From Oscillospiraceae bacterium (lineage in GTDB: Bacteria > Bacillota > Clostridia > Oscillospirales > CAG-272), in assembly GCA_015065395.1 (NCBI GenBank), contig SVQJ01000027.1:1-14665 (forward strand): a DNA stretch of 14,665 bases, in the 5' to 3' direction. This document shows, in pieces, positions 13,296 to 14,665 of the stretch. Each line of letters starts with the position of its first letter. Position 1 is the first letter of the stretch. The position numbers were made by a program, and so were the translations under genes. The notes beneath the pieces are model-generated. The model saw nothing but the letters and a program-made list of their open reading frames with translations, was not told the origin of the DNA and did no database searches.

Positions 13296-14048
13296 TTATA
13301 AATAATCTTTTTCAGACGTCACCTTATAGATAATAGTATTTCCCTTTTTTCCTGAAATTGTAAGAATCTCGGTTATCAGAAGAAATTTGATCGCACGCCA
13401 AAGGGAAATTCTTGAAAGGCCAAAGTACTTTGAGAGTTCTTCCCTCGTCATTTCTCTGCCTTCTTCCAAACCAATAAGCTTTCTTATATCAGCAGAATTA
13501 TGCAAAGTTACTATGTCTGTCAATTCCTCCGGTACCGTATCGATCTTTGTTGCTTTCTTTTTTCTGTCTTTACCGTATCCGTTAAGCAAACGGCAATCAC
13601 TGACAGACATATACACAACATCCACGCACAGCTGTGGCACTCCGAAATAGTCAACTATCGACAACAGCTCCGAAAGTAAATGAAAGTGCGATTTATTATA
13701 GGTAGTATACCTTCCGAATGCGCTTTCTCCGCTTTCGGGATCGATCCAACATACACGTTTTTTCAAAGCAGTCGGATAAACGATACGCACATTATTTTCG
13801 GATAAAAAAACCGCAAGCTTTTCATTCAAAGAGCGAAAGCCGGCGGTTTGTATCTCCGTTATCCCCGCATTGTTTAATATATCTGCAATAAAACCATCGT
13901 AAGGCACCTCATGAAATTCGATATCAGGCTCATAATAATGCTTCAGCAGTCTATGCTGTGAACGCTCCTTATACGTGCCGATATTATATCTGACATGGGG
14001 ATTATTAATAGCAGATTTTGCACGGGCAAATCGGTTCATATCGATCAT
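13296..14048 (-). CDS. Unrecognised protein with C-terminal helix-turn-helix, coupled to a BlaI-family regulator
   Basis: I do not recognise the family. From ATG 14048 it has 250 aa. The N-terminal half holds KERSQHRLLKHYYEPD (28-42), VPYDGFIADIL (48-58), GITEIQT (62-68) and RSLNEKLAVFL (72-82). The order helix-Glu29, Asp56, Glu65-x-Gln67 recalls a PD-(D/E)XK nuclease core with Gln in place of the Lys, but this is only pattern reading. A WIDPESGE segment (101-108) follows. Residues about 199-225 (MTREELSKYFGLSRISLWRAIKFL) form a clear HTH, then a wing-like IS-GKKGNTIIYKV strand pair. ATG 14048 is chosen because it lies 2 nt after the stop of the upstream gene, implying translational coupling. 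A GTG at 14072 overlaps that gene and has no Shine-Dalgarno. Possible role: a regulator or nucleic-acid-acting partner of the repressor. Confidence 0.7.
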   Translation of the reverse strand: MIDMNRFARAKSAINNPHVRYNIGTYKERSQHRLLKHYYEPDIEFHEVPYDGFIADILNNAGITEIQTAGFRSLNEKLAVFLSENNVRIVYPTALKKRVCWIDPESGESAFGRYTTYNKSHFHLLSELLSIVDYFGVPQLCVDVVYMSVSDCRLLNGYGKDRKKKATKIDTVPEELTDIVTLHNSADIRKLIGLEEGREMTREELSKYFGLSRISLWRAIKFLLITEILTISGKKGNTIIYKVTSEKDYL

Positions 14049-14050
14049 GA

Positions 14051-14464
14051 TTAATATTTTGACTTGAGCCACTCCAAAAGATCGTCAATATCAGATTCAG
14101 AAAGGCTCTTATCTTTGAATAATGTATCCATAAGTCTGACAAAGGAGCCTCCGTGATACTGTTCAACGAAATCAGCAGTAACACTCTGCATATATTTTAC
14201 CTCTTCAGCAACAGGCATATAAAAACGCTCCTTGCCCTGCTTTGTTGAAGATATGTATCCTCTTTCCTCAAGTCTCACAAGGAAAGAAATGAGTGTGGGA
14301 GCCTTCCAGCCGCGCTCGCGGCCGACAGCATCCATAAGATAAGCTGTATTTACGGGAGGAGTCCCCGCCCAGATAGCTGCCATAACAGCATACTCGGAAT
14401 CGGGAAGTCTTTTTGAATAATTGATCTCAACCGGTACAGCAGGAGCTTGTTTAGCTTTTGGCAT
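14051..14464 (-). CDS. BlaI/MecI/CopY-family transcriptional repressor
   Basis: A 137-aa winged-helix repressor. After a 16-residue polar N-terminus (MPKAKQAPAVPVEINYS), LPDSEYAVMAAIWAGTPPVNTAYLM (20-44) forms the first helices. KAPTLISFLVRLEERGYIS (54-72) is the recognition helix followed by the family-typical RLEERGYI turn, and TKQGKERFYMPV (74-85) is the wing. The C-terminal part (88-137) forms the dimerisation helices. Members bind TACA-N2-TGTA palindromes as dimers and in the classical system are released by BlaR1-type proteolysis. No BlaR1 protease is adjacent; instead an unknown HTH protein follows with a 2-nt gap. ATG 14464 has AGGAG at good spacing, unlike the in-frame codons further upstream. 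Consensus promoter with an overlapping palindrome, hence likely autorepression. Confidence 0.88.
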   Translation of the reverse strand: MPKAKQAPAVPVEINYSKRLPDSEYAVMAAIWAGTPPVNTAYLMDAVGRERGWKAPTLISFLVRLEERGYISSTKQGKERFYMPVAEEVKYMQSVTADFVEQYHGGSFVRLMDTLFKDKSLSESDIDDLLEWLKSKY

Positions 14465-14491
14465 TTGATTATCTCCTGTTCTTATTATTTT

Positions 14492-14501
14492 TACATCTGC
14501 A
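14492..14501. promoter_or_regulatory. Second possible BlaI-type operator
   Basis: TACATCTGCA, one mismatch from TACA-N2-TGTA, within the near-palindrome TTTACATCTGCAAA in the leader of the BlaI-family gene, between its start site and the Shine-Dalgarno. Weaker than the promoter-proximal site. Confidence 0.35.
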
Positions 14502-14539
14502 AATAACACAATTTACAACGTTATTACACGCTGCTTAAC

Positions 14540-14568
14540 ATTATACATTTGTCTAACTGATTTGTCAA
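14540..14568 (-). promoter_or_regulatory. Consensus sigma-A promoter of the BlaI-family operon
   Basis: On the minus strand TTGACA (14568-14563), a 17-bp spacer and TATAAT (14545-14540): a perfect consensus. Such a strong promoter is usual for genes kept under tight repression. The leader is about 70 nt. Confidence 0.85.
14544..14553. promoter_or_regulatory. Candidate BlaI-type operator overlapping the -10
   Basis: TACATTTGTC on the plus strand matches the BlaI/CopY core TACA-N2-TGTA at nine of its ten positions. It covers the -10 edge and adjacent spacer, a position where a bound dimer would block RNA polymerase. The match is seen; binding is inferred. Confidence 0.5.
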
Positions 14569-14618
14569 CGGAATTTTGACTGATTTTATAAAAAAAACTG
14601 TTTTTGTATCCATTTCCC

Positions 14619-14647
14619 AAAAAAGCGAACTAATTTCGTTGTTTTTT
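14619..14647. terminator. Possible terminator at the right edge
   Basis: An A6 run, GCGAAC, a short loop, TTCGTTG and a T6 run. CGAA/TTCG plus the flanking A/T runs pair. Read on the minus strand it would end a gene beyond the right edge, upstream of the BlaI operon. The G+C part is short, so this is tentative. Confidence 0.35.
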
Positions 14648-14665
14648 ACAAATGAAAAAAATAGG

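Noticed and set aside
14049..14072. GTG start at 14072 for the BlaI partner
   Set aside because: It overlaps the repressor by 22 bp with no ribosome site; ATG 14048, 2 nt after the stop codon, is the simpler coupled start.
1..14665. CRISPR array, insertion sequence, prophage, rRNA or integron elements
   Set aside because: No spaced direct repeats, transposase, integrase, or rRNA-like sequence was found; the gene content is ordinary chromosomal.

Overview
This window looks like core chromosome of an anaerobic, Gram-positive member of the Clostridia, probably a gut Oscillospiraceae/Ruminococcaceae-type lineage. That is an inference from gene content: a single-chain 4Fe-4S serine dehydratase, PlsY, TagD/TagA-type wall-polymer enzymes, an SLH-domain surface protein and a group II branched-chain aminotransferase. 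Purine-rich Shine-Dalgarno sites, near-consensus sigma-A promoters with 16-17 bp spacers and strong U-tract terminators agree with it. No transposon, phage, CRISPR array, tRNA or rRNA was seen.

Layout, left to right. (1) 1-102 (minus) is the first 34 codons of an ABC-transporter ATPase resembling PotA. It is preceded by a roughly 320-nt leader with its own promoter and many helices, the most interesting RNA candidate here. (2) 546-3176 (plus) holds tagD, then a COG1022-type acyl-activating AMP-ligase with its own promoter and a compact folded leader, then a dedicated carrier protein and a terminator. A TagA/WecG glycosyltransferase follows at 3204-3977. (3) 4022-6636 (minus) holds pgi and a D-Ala-D-Ala carboxypeptidase. 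(4) plsY (plus, 6785-7405) converges on sdaA (minus, 7449-8645) at a shared terminator. (5) 8719-10249 (minus) holds a 46-residue protein made almost only of Asn, Gln, Lys and Glu, with its own promoter and terminator, downstream of a secreted SLH protein. (6) 10435-13246 (plus) holds ilvE, a two-TM membrane protein of unknown function and a GT2 glycosyltransferase. (7) 13296-14568 (minus) is a BlaI-family repressor apparently coupled in translation to an unrecognised protein with a C-terminal HTH, behind a consensus promoter overlapped by BlaI-like operator sequences.

Many genes concern the cell envelope: CDP-glycerol supply (TagD), polymer linkage-unit synthesis (TagA), acyl activation and acyl transfer (AMP-ligase/ACP, PlsY), peptidoglycan trimming (the carboxypeptidase), surface display (SLH protein) and glycosylation (GT2). 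The rest is central metabolism (pgi, sdaA, ilvE). No large new multi-gene system is evident. The points worth following are the structured potA leader, the Asn/Gln-only mini-protein, the pseudoknot-like leader of the acyl ligase and the BlaI/unknown-protein operon.
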